The notes under the pieces are model-generated. The model was not told the origin of the DNA. It ran no database searches and saw only the letters and a list, made by a program, of their open reading frames with translations. This document shows, piece by piece, positions 16,104 to 22,202 of a stretch of DNA of 22,202 nt. Origin of the DNA: a bacterium (GTDB lineage Bacteria > Bdellovibrionota > FAC87 > UBA2466); NCBI GenBank assembly GCA_019750655.1, contig JAIEOG010000171.1, positions 1 through 22,202 on the forward strand. Direction: 5' to 3'. The stretch's first letter is position 1. Every line of letters starts with the position of its first letter. Both the position numbers and the translations under genes were made by a program.

Positions 16104-17132
16104 CTAGACGCGATCCTGTGGTTCTGGCCGGCTGTGTTTCACGCCGCGGGGAGGTGTATTTCCACTCGAGCGAGGGGGTAAGGGTTCTCCCGCGAGCAAT
16201 TCGCGAATAGATCCGATAGCACCGAGGGCTGTGCTGGCTTCATAGGGCACAAAAACCTTATCGCCTGGCTTCTGAACGAAGCGTCCGAACTCTTCAATAT
16301 AGCTCGTCGCCACGAGGTACTGCGTGGTGAGGTCGGGATTTCCGAGTGCCGACTGGATGAGGTTGAGTGCTTCTTTCTTGGCTTCAGCTACCTGGCGAAT
16401 CGCCGCGGCTTCCCCTTGTGCTTGGCGAATCTGGGCTTCTTTCTGGCCTTCGGAAAGGTTGATCTGTTCTTGGCGAACCCCTTCCGAACGCGAGATGCGG
16501 GCTTGTTTGTCCCCTTCGGCTTCGAGGACTTTAGCGCGGCGTTCGCGCTCGGCTTGCATCTGCTTTTCCATCGCGACTTGGATCTCGCGCGGCGGAGTGA
16601 TGTTACGCAATTCGACGCGGTTTACTTTGGTGCCCCATTTATCGGTGGCTTCGTCCAAAATCGTTTTGAGTTTGGCGTTAATGACATCCCGAGAACCCAA
16701 AGTGTGGTCCAAGTCCATCTCGCCGATGACGTTACGCAGGGAGGTTTGTGCGAGCTGAGAAACCGCTAAAGGAAGATTCGCGATTTCGTAAGTGGCGCGC
16801 ACAGGGTCGGTGATCTGCACGTAAAGAATCGCATCGATCTCGATGGAAACGTTGTCTTTCGTGATCACAGCTTGTTTTTCGACATCCAGCACCGTTTCAC
16901 GCAAATCCAAACGAGAGGTCGGGAGCGGGATGCTGTTGACCACCCAGTATGTCCGGCGGGGCTGGTCGATAAACGGGATGATGAGGTTCAAACCGTTCGT
17001 CAGGGTGCGGTTGTAACTTCCGAGGCGCTCGACGATCACGCACTCGCTCTGTTGAACGACTCGGATTCCCATCGAAACCAGGAAGAACCCGGCGGCCACC
17101 AACAAGATCAATAAGAACAAACCCGCTTCCAT
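16104..17132 (-). CDS. qmcA: SPFH/stomatin-like membrane protein (QmcA type)
   Basis: The product is 342 residues from ATG 17132, chosen because AAGGAG lies six bases before it (an in-frame ATG at 17165 lacks this). It has one N-terminal membrane helix (LFLLILLVAAGFFLVSM), then a Band 7/SPFH domain (VIVERLGSYNRTL, IPFIDQPRRTYW, VDVEK-like LDVEKQAVITKDNVSI), then a long charged coiled coil (KQMQAERERRAKVLEAEGDK, QGEAAAIRQVAEAKKEAL). These proteins form large ring assemblies in the inner membrane and partner with NfeD proteins and proteases such as FtsH. The NfeD gene lies 14 bases upstream, the conserved arrangement. An 8-base inverted repeat (16091-16098 with 16111-16118) spans the stop codon but lacks a U-tract. 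Confidence 0.92.
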   Translation of the reverse strand: MEAGLFLLILLVAAGFFLVSMGIRVVQQSECVIVERLGSYNRTLTNGLNLIIPFIDQPRRTYWVVNSIPLPTSRLDLRETVLDVEKQAVITKDNVSIEIDAILYVQITDPVRATYEIANLPLAVSQLAQTSLRNVIGEMDLDHTLGSRDVINAKLKTILDEATDKWGTKVNRVELRNITPPREIQVAMEKQMQAERERRAKVLEAEGDKQARISRSEGVRQEQINLSEGQKEAQIRQAQGEAAAIRQVAEAKKEALNLIQSALGNPDLTTQYLVATSYIEEFGRFVQKPGDKVFVPYEASTALGAIGSIRELLAGEPLPPRSSGNTPPRGVKHSRPEPQDRV

Positions 17133-17146
17133 TTCCGCTCCTTTGC

Positions 17147-17569
17147 CTAGACGGCTCTTACCCACACTCGATTGCCTTCCAACCGAGTGATCACGACGCG
17201 AGAACCCACTTCAAAGGTTTCACCTTTTTCAGATTGAGCTGCCCATTCGTCGCCAAAAAGTTTCACATAGCCGGCAGTCTTACCAGCGATTCTGGCGATG
17301 ACTTCGCACTCCTTGCCAATCATGCCTTCTACGCCGGTGTCTTGAGACGGGCGGCGCGGGAAAAAGTGACGAAACAGGAAAAAAGTCGCGATTTCGACGG
17401 CAGCGAGGACGGCGAGCACTGCGCGCCAGTCTTCCAGCCACACCGACACTGTCGCCGTCACGAGGGCCGCTAAACCGATAGGAAAGAGCACGAAGCCCGG
17501 AATGAAAATTTCGGCGATGACTAAGATCAGCCCTACCGCCCCTAAGATTTGCCACGCATGGAATTCCAC
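17147..17569 (-). CDS. NfeD-family membrane protein (YbbJ-like)
   Basis: The product is 140 residues, starting at GTG 17569 with only a weak GGGTC-like ribosome site. The N-terminal half has three membrane helices (ILGAVGLILVIAEIF, FPIGLAALVTATVSVWL, VLAVLAAVEIATFFLF). The C-terminal about 55 residues fit the NfeD OB-fold: EGMIGKECEVIARI, GYVKLFGDEWAAQS, GSRVVITRLEGNRVWV. This short form lacks a protease domain and pairs with an SPFH partner; the qmcA-like gene follows 14 bases downstream. The pair contributes to membrane quality control or domain organisation in known cases. Start codon choice is uncertain. Confidence 0.9.
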   Translation of the reverse strand: MEFHAWQILGAVGLILVIAEIFIPGFVLFPIGLAALVTATVSVWLEDWRAVLAVLAAVEIATFFLFRHFFPRRPSQDTGVEGMIGKECEVIARIAGKTAGYVKLFGDEWAAQSEKGETFEVGSRVVITRLEGNRVWVRAV

Positions 17570-17700
17570 CTGACCCGTCTAATGGCCGAGGGCTTGGTAA
17601 GCAAGGGGATTCTATAAGAGCTGGGCCGGTGCGCGGTATGTGTGTCGGCCATCCTGCGTTCCGCATTGCCGCGTTTTCTGTCTGGCATTACCATGGTTCG

Positions 17701-18387
17701 ATGAACAAGCGCTTGGGCATCTGGGTTTTGTCAGGGCTAATATCCACCGGCCTTTTCGCCGCCGACACCGTTCCAGAGAATAAGCAGGAGATCAAACAGC
17801 GCAATCGCTGGAGCATCGCCGACTGGCTGGAAACGCGCGACAAGATGCGGATGCAAGACCTCTGGCTTGCGATGCATAGTCCAAGCCCCTATGAGTTTTA
17901 CGTCGGGGCCCTCTATAAAACGGGGCGCTTAGACTCCGGCGGGGGCTATCAAGGTTGGGATTTCACGGCGGCTGGTTACGCCTATATGTTCGGAGTAGAG
18001 GCACAGTACCAATCGTCGAATACCGACACGCGCTGGCTCGCGATGGGCTGCTTCCGGCTTTTTGGTTACCACAACCAGGCGACGAACCTGACAGTCCAGG
18101 GTGGAATCCGCAATGAATTACGCGGAGGGGTCAGTAGCTGGAATCCGCTCCTAGGGGCGAACTTCACGCTCTACATCGCTAAACCCGCGGGCGCGCTTTT
18201 GCTCTACCGCCACGTGTTTGCGCGCTCTGCTGGCGGGTTGGCGGCTCCCACGGATCGTTTTGAAGCGGGGGGCTTTATAGACTTTCAATTCGTCCGTCTC
18301 CACGTCGATTATTTCTTGGAAGCCACGGCAGGCGACCCATCTCGGTCTTTCCAGGGGCTGCAAGCGGGAACGCGCGTTTATTTCTAA
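17701..18387 (+). CDS. Probable outer-membrane beta-barrel protein
   Basis: The product is 228 residues, starting at ATG 17701, which puts a signal peptide at the N-terminus (MNKRLGIWVLSGLISTGLFA). Upstream in-frame codons lack a signal peptide and a ribosome site, though the site for 17701 is also weak. The mature protein has alternating aromatic and Gly-rich strands (GALYKTGRLDSGGGYQGWDF, AGYAYMFGVEAQY) and ends in a terminal Phe after RVYF, the usual beta-signal for outer-membrane assembly. Length suggests an 8- to 10-stranded barrel. No particular family is recognised. It is divergent from the NfeD gene across about 130 bases that should hold both promoters. Confidence 0.75.
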   Translation: MNKRLGIWVLSGLISTGLFAADTVPENKQEIKQRNRWSIADWLETRDKMRMQDLWLAMHSPSPYEFYVGALYKTGRLDSGGGYQGWDFTAAGYAYMFGVEAQYQSSNTDTRWLAMGCFRLFGYHNQATNLTVQGGIRNELRGGVSSWNPLLGANFTLYIAKPAGALLLYRHVFARSAGGLAAPTDRFEAGGFIDFQFVRLHVDYFLEATAGDPSRSFQGLQAGTRVYF

Positions 18388-18495
18388 GCGGGTTGCGGCA
18401 TAGCGCGAGCCTTTTCTATCGCCATTAGGCCACTTCTTTCATGCGGGGAGTCAACGGATGCACTGTGATAAGCTCACTAATCTGGGGGGAAAAGA

Positions 18496-19284
18496 ATGCG
18501 GCGTTGGGTCTGGATTCTTCTTATCGTCGGTTGCGCCTCGCACCGCTTAGATGCTCCCCAGTCCTCCCGCATTTTGGAACGCCCGCTTTTAGCGTCGGGG
18601 CAACGCCTATTGGAGTACGACGGCTATTCCGCCGTTTTTGATTCGTCCCGTCATATTCCCCTCTGGGTCGGGTACATCCTTCGCCCTCAAGATCTTCAGG
18701 GCGGGGTGCCCCGTTACCGCGGCCGATTTTCTGTCGACGCGAAGGTGCCTGGCTGCCCAACGCACGACGCCTACCGCGCGTTTGAAGGAAAGTACGAACG
18801 AGGCCACTTGGCTCCCAGCGCAGATTTTCGCCGTTCAGCCGCTTTGCAAAAAGATACCTTCTTGATGACCAATGTAGCTCCTCAGCTGGGGTGTTTTAAC
18901 CGCGGTATTTGGCTGGCGCTGGAAGATGCCGTTCGCGAATGGACTCGCAATTCCGAAGAAGTTTTTGTGACGACAGGCCCGCTTGCGAGCGATCAATGCA
19001 GCAAAGAAGATGGTGCGATTTGTATTCCGCGCGCTTTCTTCAAGGCCGTCTTGAAACAGGGTCCACAGGGCAAGCAGGCCATTGGTTTTCTATTTCCCCA
19101 CCGTTGCGATCCCGAACGCGGAATCGCCGCTTTCTCTATGAGCGTGGATGAGTTGGAACGCCACACGGGCCTCGACTTCTTTGCCGCATTGGAAGACACC
19201 GAGGAGAGCCGCTTAGAAGCGCACGTGGAAGGCGATTGGTTCACTGCTTCAATCGCCCAAAAGGCACGCCCGCGCCGAAGGTAG
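18496..19284 (+). CDS. DNA/RNA non-specific endonuclease, lipoprotein
   Basis: The product is 262 residues from ATG 18496, with GGGGGGAAAAG just upstream. The signal ends in a lipobox (LLIVGC), so it is probably lipid-anchored, facing periplasm or surface. The NUC (beta-beta-alpha metal) nuclease core is present: ERGHLAPSADF with His104 as general base, then TNVAPQ, then a metal-binding Asn and Glu in FNRGIWLALEDAV. The usual DRGH motif reads ERGH here (Glu101), a conservative change. An extra pair of Cys (CIPRAFF and CDPERG) may form a disulfide. The family degrades DNA and RNA outside the cytoplasm, useful for scavenging nucleic acid. The next gene starts two bases after the stop, sharing its ribosome site with this stop. 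Confidence 0.88.
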   Translation: MRRWVWILLIVGCASHRLDAPQSSRILERPLLASGQRLLEYDGYSAVFDSSRHIPLWVGYILRPQDLQGGVPRYRGRFSVDAKVPGCPTHDAYRAFEGKYERGHLAPSADFRRSAALQKDTFLMTNVAPQLGCFNRGIWLALEDAVREWTRNSEEVFVTTGPLASDQCSKEDGAICIPRAFFKAVLKQGPQGKQAIGFLFPHRCDPERGIAAFSMSVDELERHTGLDFFAALEDTEESRLEAHVEGDWFTASIAQKARPRRR

Positions 19285-19286
19285 AA

Positions 19287-20087
19287 ATGGAAACCTTGGC
19301 ACTCTTACTTGCCGGACTAGTTTTTTCGATTCTCTTTTTCTCCGCGGTTTGGCCCTTAAGCCTATGGACTCGAGATGCCAGCATCGTCGATAGATTCTGG
19401 GGTCTATCTTACGTCTTCCTCTTCTGCTTTTACCTCTTAGCCGCTCCACAGCCGAGCTTTCGAAGCTGGGGCGTGTTTGCTCTCGTGGCTCTCTGGGGAT
19501 TGCGTTTGTCTTGGCACATCCACCAGCGCAACCACCGGAAGGGGGAAGATGCGCGCTACGCGGAAATGCGTCGGCGCGCAGGGGCAGGTTTTGGTTATAG
19601 CAGCCTTTGGAGTGTCTTTTGGCTTCAGGCGGTTTTGGCTTGGTTTATTGGTCTGCCTTTGGTCCTAGCAGCACATTCGCCTCGCCCTGGCGTTTCTCTT
19701 TGGGACATTGCTGGAATTGTTTTTTGGCTCACTGGGTTTGTTTTCGAAGCGGTGGGGGATGCCCAATTGCGGGCTTTCAAACGCGACCCGAAAAACTCCG
19801 GAAAAATTCTCGATACAGGCTTATGGGCACTCACTCGCCACCCAAACTATTTTGGCGATGCGTGCGTGTGGTGGGGCTTTTATTGCTTTGGAGCAGCGGC
19901 TTCGCCCTATGGCGTATGGCTCTTCGCATGCCCTTGGCTGATGACGTTTTTTCTCACCCGTGTTTCCGGAGTGGTGATGTTGGAAGAAACGCTTACAAAG
20001 CGGCTGGGTTATGCGGAATATGCACGGCGGACGCCGGCCTTTTTCCCGCGTCTGCCGTTTAAAGGAAAAGACTCCACAGCCAGATAA
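19287..20087 (+). CDS. DUF1295 integral membrane protein
   Basis: The product is 266 residues starting at ATG 19287; the AAGG site overlaps the last codons of the nuclease gene, so the two are coupled. About seven membrane helices are visible. The DUF1295/ICMT-like core is present: IVDRFWGLSYVF, RLSWHIHQRNHRKGEDARY, then the C-terminal DTGLWALTRHPNYFGD and MLEETLTKRLGYAEYARRTP. The family is related to isoprenylcysteine methyltransferase and steroid 5-alpha-reductase folds, and some members reduce lipids; the substrate here is unknown. The 3' end overlaps the convergent protease gene by 29 bases. Confidence 0.9.
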   Translation: METLALLLAGLVFSILFFSAVWPLSLWTRDASIVDRFWGLSYVFLFCFYLLAAPQPSFRSWGVFALVALWGLRLSWHIHQRNHRKGEDARYAEMRRRAGAGFGYSSLWSVFWLQAVLAWFIGLPLVLAAHSPRPGVSLWDIAGIVFWLTGFVFEAVGDAQLRAFKRDPKNSGKILDTGLWALTRHPNYFGDACVWWGFYCFGAAASPYGVWLFACPWLMTFFLTRVSGVVMLEETLTKRLGYAEYARRTPAFFPRLPFKGKDSTAR

Positions 20088-20955
20088 TCCAAGGCCGCAG
20101 GAATCCGAAAATCAGCCCGCCCGCACTCTCGGGTTCGCAGGCTTCAGGATCGGCATCGTTCCAGCACCCATCGAAAATGCCTAAGCTGGAGTTCGTATCT
20201 GTCGTGTGTAGAAACTCCAAAATTTCATTGCGGTTCAAGTTCGCGAAACGCGATTGGACGACTTGATCGCGTTTGCCGACGGCGTGAGTTACGCCGATGA
20301 TTTTCAGTCGGCCGTCTTGCACCTGTAGCATGGGGCCCCCGGAATCGCCGAAACAGGCACCCGCCTGGTTCTCCGGGCCGAGGACAAAGTTACCCTGGGC
20401 GCTTCGGAGCGCGGTATTGGTCGAGAGCAATTCCAGATAGTCGCCGATGTTTTGAAGCCTGTTCGTCCCGGTTCGCTTTAAGCCGGCGCCCCGGCGAGTT
20501 TCAATCGAGCTACAGCCGTACCCCACCAGCCGAATTTCATCGCGGGCAGACGGCTCGGAGCCGATAGCTAGAATCCCGCTATGGCTTGGAGAGACGATGT
20601 CGCTTGAGAAGACCAATACCGCGATGTCCAGTGGATCGTCGACGGTGCCGGGACCGAGCACCACACGTGTGGTGGTGTTGTGTCCACCGTCTGGAGCGTA
20701 TACGCGGTACGTCCCGCTCTCGAGGGTGCAGTGTGCTGCTGTCAAAACGGCGCGGGGTGAGATGAACGTCCCCGTGCAAATGCCGACGCCCGGTAGCGAA
20801 ATCATCGCGACCGCGGGGTAGTCGGCTGTGAGGTGCACGTCTTCAGAGCTCGCAGCCGCAAGCAATTCGTAGTCACTGCTCTGGGAGCAGCCTGCGGCGC
20901 CTGCAATGGCAGCCGCTACGAGCGCGGCGCTCAGCTTTTTCCAAAGGCCTGGCAT
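20059..20955 (-). CDS. Trypsin-like (S1) serine protease lipoprotein with hydrophobic C-tail
   Basis: The product is 298 residues with a lipoprotein signal (IAGAAGC, Cys23). The S1 catalytic triad is visible: His in LTAAHC, Asp in DPLDIAVLVF, and Ser in GACFGDSGGPML. It is probably an exported protease acting on proteins in the periplasm or at the surface. The C-terminal about 20 residues (GGLIFGFLRPWIIWLWSLFL) are strongly hydrophobic, an extra tail beyond the usual S1 end, and lie after DADPEACEPESA. Having both a lipid anchor and a hydrophobic tail is unusual. The ATG 20955 start is preceded directly by AAGGGA with almost no spacing, so the start is not fully certain. It is convergent with the DUF1295 gene. 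Confidence 0.88.
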   Translation of the reverse strand: MPGLWKKLSAALVAAAIAGAAGCSQSSDYELLAAASSEDVHLTADYPAVAMISLPGVGICTGTFISPRAVLTAAHCTLESGTYRVYAPDGGHNTTTRVVLGPGTVDDPLDIAVLVFSSDIVSPSHSGILAIGSEPSARDEIRLVGYGCSSIETRRGAGLKRTGTNRLQNIGDYLELLSTNTALRSAQGNFVLGPENQAGACFGDSGGPMLQVQDGRLKIIGVTHAVGKRDQVVQSRFANLNRNEILEFLHTTDTNSSLGIFDGCWNDADPEACEPESAGGLIFGFLRPWIIWLWSLFL

Positions 20956-21087
20956 TCCCTTAGAATCGCTGATTTTTGTGAAGAAATAGGCGGGCGGAAC
21001 CCATCGGAATTATGTGGGTTTACGCATAATCAGGCAGGGTGCAGCGCCCGGCATTGCTTGGGCCCTTTAATTGGGGTACCCAGGCGC

Positions 21088-21828
21088 ATGCCTCGGTTGT
21101 TCCTAGCCCTTTTTTTGATGGCGCGAGCCATTCCGGCTCATGCCGATCCCCTTACTTGCTGGGAGTGGGTATTAGACCTCGCCGATCGTGGGCCGCTCGC
21201 GAGCCTTGGGCACGCCTTGGTCCCTGTGGTGGGCGACACCGATCCTCGTAAGCCGCTAGGGCTGCTTTTTTTGAACCGTGGCTGGGTATCCCAAGGCAAT
21301 GAATGGCACCGCAATGGCGAAACGGTCATCCAGTTGCCGTTGCCGCAAAACCGGTTGCCGCCGATGGTGCTCGAACCCAAACTCGCCCAGACCACAGCAC
21401 TGGAACACCCGTTTCAACTCGTATCCATGGCGTGCGCTTACTGTCGGGGAGCTCCTTACGATGAAGTAAACCGGATTTATGAAATCTCTTCTACGCTCAC
21501 GGGCGATCTTACGGCTGCGGAGACTTCCCGGATCCAAGCCGTTGTAGACGAGTGGGGAAAACCTCTCGCCGTATTCGGTTCGGCCGCACGCGGGGAACGC
21601 CGTAATCGCGGAACGGATCTTCCGTTAGGGGATGCACCTAACCAGCGGAGTGACATCGACTACTGGCTGACTGCTCACATGGGCTCCGACTTCCGCGCCC
21701 GATTGCCAGACCACGATGGAAAATTTCGAGACGATACTTCCGGTCTGCCGCTTCCCTGTATCGTCTTTTCCCCGCACATTGCTCCATTGGAAATTCGTTT
21801 GAGGAAGGGCGTTGAGAACAGAGATTGA
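21088..21828 (+). CDS. Exported protein with nucleotidyltransferase-like signature
   Basis: The product is 246 residues from ATG 21088, chosen because it begins a signal peptide (MPRLFLALFLMARAIPAHA, then DPLTC). The N-terminal half is unrecognised, with a Cys pair (MACAYCRG). The C-terminal part carries a polymerase-beta-type nucleotidyltransferase signature: VFGSAARGERR (Gly164-Ser165) and, after a 22-residue insertion, RSDIDYW (Asp189 and Asp191). A third acidic residue may lie in LEIRL. Such enzymes normally need cytoplasmic NTP, so export is unexpected unless the protein is delivered to another cell. Family call is moderate, function unknown. The next gene starts inside its last codons. 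Confidence 0.7.
   Translation: MPRLFLALFLMARAIPAHADPLTCWEWVLDLADRGPLASLGHALVPVVGDTDPRKPLGLLFLNRGWVSQGNEWHRNGETVIQLPLPQNRLPPMVLEPKLAQTTALEHPFQLVSMACAYCRGAPYDEVNRIYEISSTLTGDLTAAETSRIQAVVDEWGKPLAVFGSAARGERRNRGTDLPLGDAPNQRSDIDYWLTAHMGSDFRARLPDHDGKFRDDTSGLPLPCIVFSPHIAPLEIRLRKGVENRD
21801..21807 (+). promoter_or_regulatory. Ribosome binding site supporting a TTG start
   Basis: GAGGAAG lies four bases before TTG 21812. An in-frame stop at 21800-21802 closes the reading frame upstream, so this site and the TTG codon explain the start of the RNA methyltransferase gene. Confidence 0.65.
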
Positions 21829-22202
21829 AATCGAGTTTCTCGGACCTCTAGGCGATGGTGTGGCCAATGGGCCGCGGGGGCCTGTCTTTGTCGATCGCAC
21901 CGCGCCCGGAGATCGTCTCACCGTACGCTTGGGGCGCGATGCGCAGGGGATTGTCCGCGGTGAAGTGGCAGAAGTTCTGTCGGCTTCGCGGTTTCGCCAG
22001 CCTCCCCCATGTCCGCACTACGAAAAATGCGGCAACTGCACCCTCCAGCATGTGCAGGAATCTTTTTACCGAGATTGGAAGCAGCACCTAGTGAAAGAGG
22101 CGCTGTTGCGCCAGGCTTTGATCCCTCAGAAGTGGGAGACACCCGTATTTGTCCCCGCTGCAACTCGGCGTCGGCTCACCTTCGCCGCACTTCGCGTGGG
22201 CG
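21812..22202 (+). CDS. RlmD/RumA-type RNA (uracil-5)-methyltransferase, 5' part only
   Basis: The first 130 codons are visible; the gene runs off the window. It probably starts at TTG 21812 because an in-frame stop sits just upstream and GAGGAAG precedes it, so it overlaps the previous gene by 17 bases. The N-terminus is a TRAM-like OB domain (IEIEFLGPLGDGVANGPRGP, then VDRTAPGDRLTVRLG). Next comes the iron-sulfur motif C-x5-C-x2-C in PPPCPHYEKCGNCTLQH, followed by FYRDWKQHLVKEAL, as in RlmD/RumA proteins that methylate uracil in 23S rRNA. The SAM-binding and catalytic regions lie outside the window, so the exact target cannot be told. Confidence 0.88.
   Translation, partial: MRTEIEIEFLGPLGDGVANGPRGPVFVDRTAPGDRLTVRLGRDAQGIVRGEVAEVLSASRFRQPPPCPHYEKCGNCTLQHVQESFYRDWKQHLVKEALLRQALIPQKWETPVFVPAATRRRLTFAALRVG

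Noticed and set aside
16091..16118. 8-base inverted repeat around the QmcA stop codon as terminator
   Set aside because: The stem spans the stop codon, has a 12-base loop and no U-tract, so it is probably chance or a minor structure.
18465..18477. GTGA-N5-TCAC repeat as a CRP/FNR-type site before the nuclease gene
   Set aside because: The half-sites are short and the spacer is five rather than six bases, so it does not meet the CRP consensus.

Overview
The window is a gene-dense bacterial chromosome segment of moderately high GC. No gap without a gene exceeds about 200 bases. It carries many exported proteins (lipoproteins, an outer-membrane barrel, a secreted nuclease, a trypsin-like protease), two hybrid sensor kinases, and house-keeping families (NfeD/QmcA, an RlmD-type methyltransferase). 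A Gram-negative envelope is clear from the lipoprotein signals, the TonB-like protein and the beta-barrel. The mix of trypsin-like protease, secreted nuclease and hybrid kinases would fit a Bdellovibrionota or related deltaproteobacterial lineage. That placement is inference only; no rRNA or other marker gene is present. I see no tRNA, CRISPR array, insertion sequence or prophage.

Layout: (a) 7-711, minus: a class I SAM methyltransferase, divergent from (b) a compact plus-strand operon at 768-5522. This operon holds a 47-residue peptide ending in a Cys-rich tail (CALEHCV), a PqqD/RRE-like plus heme-oxygenase-like oxidase fusion, an orphan family 5 peptide-binding protein, a hybrid histidine kinase and a secreted ABM-fold protein. 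The last four are joined by 4-base GTGA, GTGA and ATGA overlaps. (c) 5519-7631: a GFA-family zinc protein, a Gln-rich disordered small protein closed by a strong terminator, and two small exported hypotheticals. (d) 7631-9589: a PA14-containing lipoprotein. (e) 16021 down to 9788, minus: a three-gene operon of a 1533-residue multi-PAS hybrid kinase, a TIGR01777 epimerase and a TonB-like protein. (f) 17569 down to 16104, minus: the conserved NfeD-QmcA pair. (g) 17701-20087, plus: an outer-membrane barrel, a lipoprotein nuclease and a DUF1295 membrane protein. (h) 20059-20955, minus: an S1 protease lipoprotein. (i) 21088 to the end, plus: an exported protein with a nucleotidyltransferase signature, then the 5' part of an RlmD/RumA-type RNA methyltransferase.

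The most interesting item is the 768-5522 operon. A short peptide followed by a fusion of a precursor-peptide recognition domain and a PqqC-type oxidase looks like a ribosomally made, post-translationally modified peptide (RiPP). The downstream peptide-binding protein and membrane kinase suggest that the product, or a peptide like it, is sensed. I do not recognise this combination as a described system. Peptide modification and sensing are both inference from domain content and gene order.
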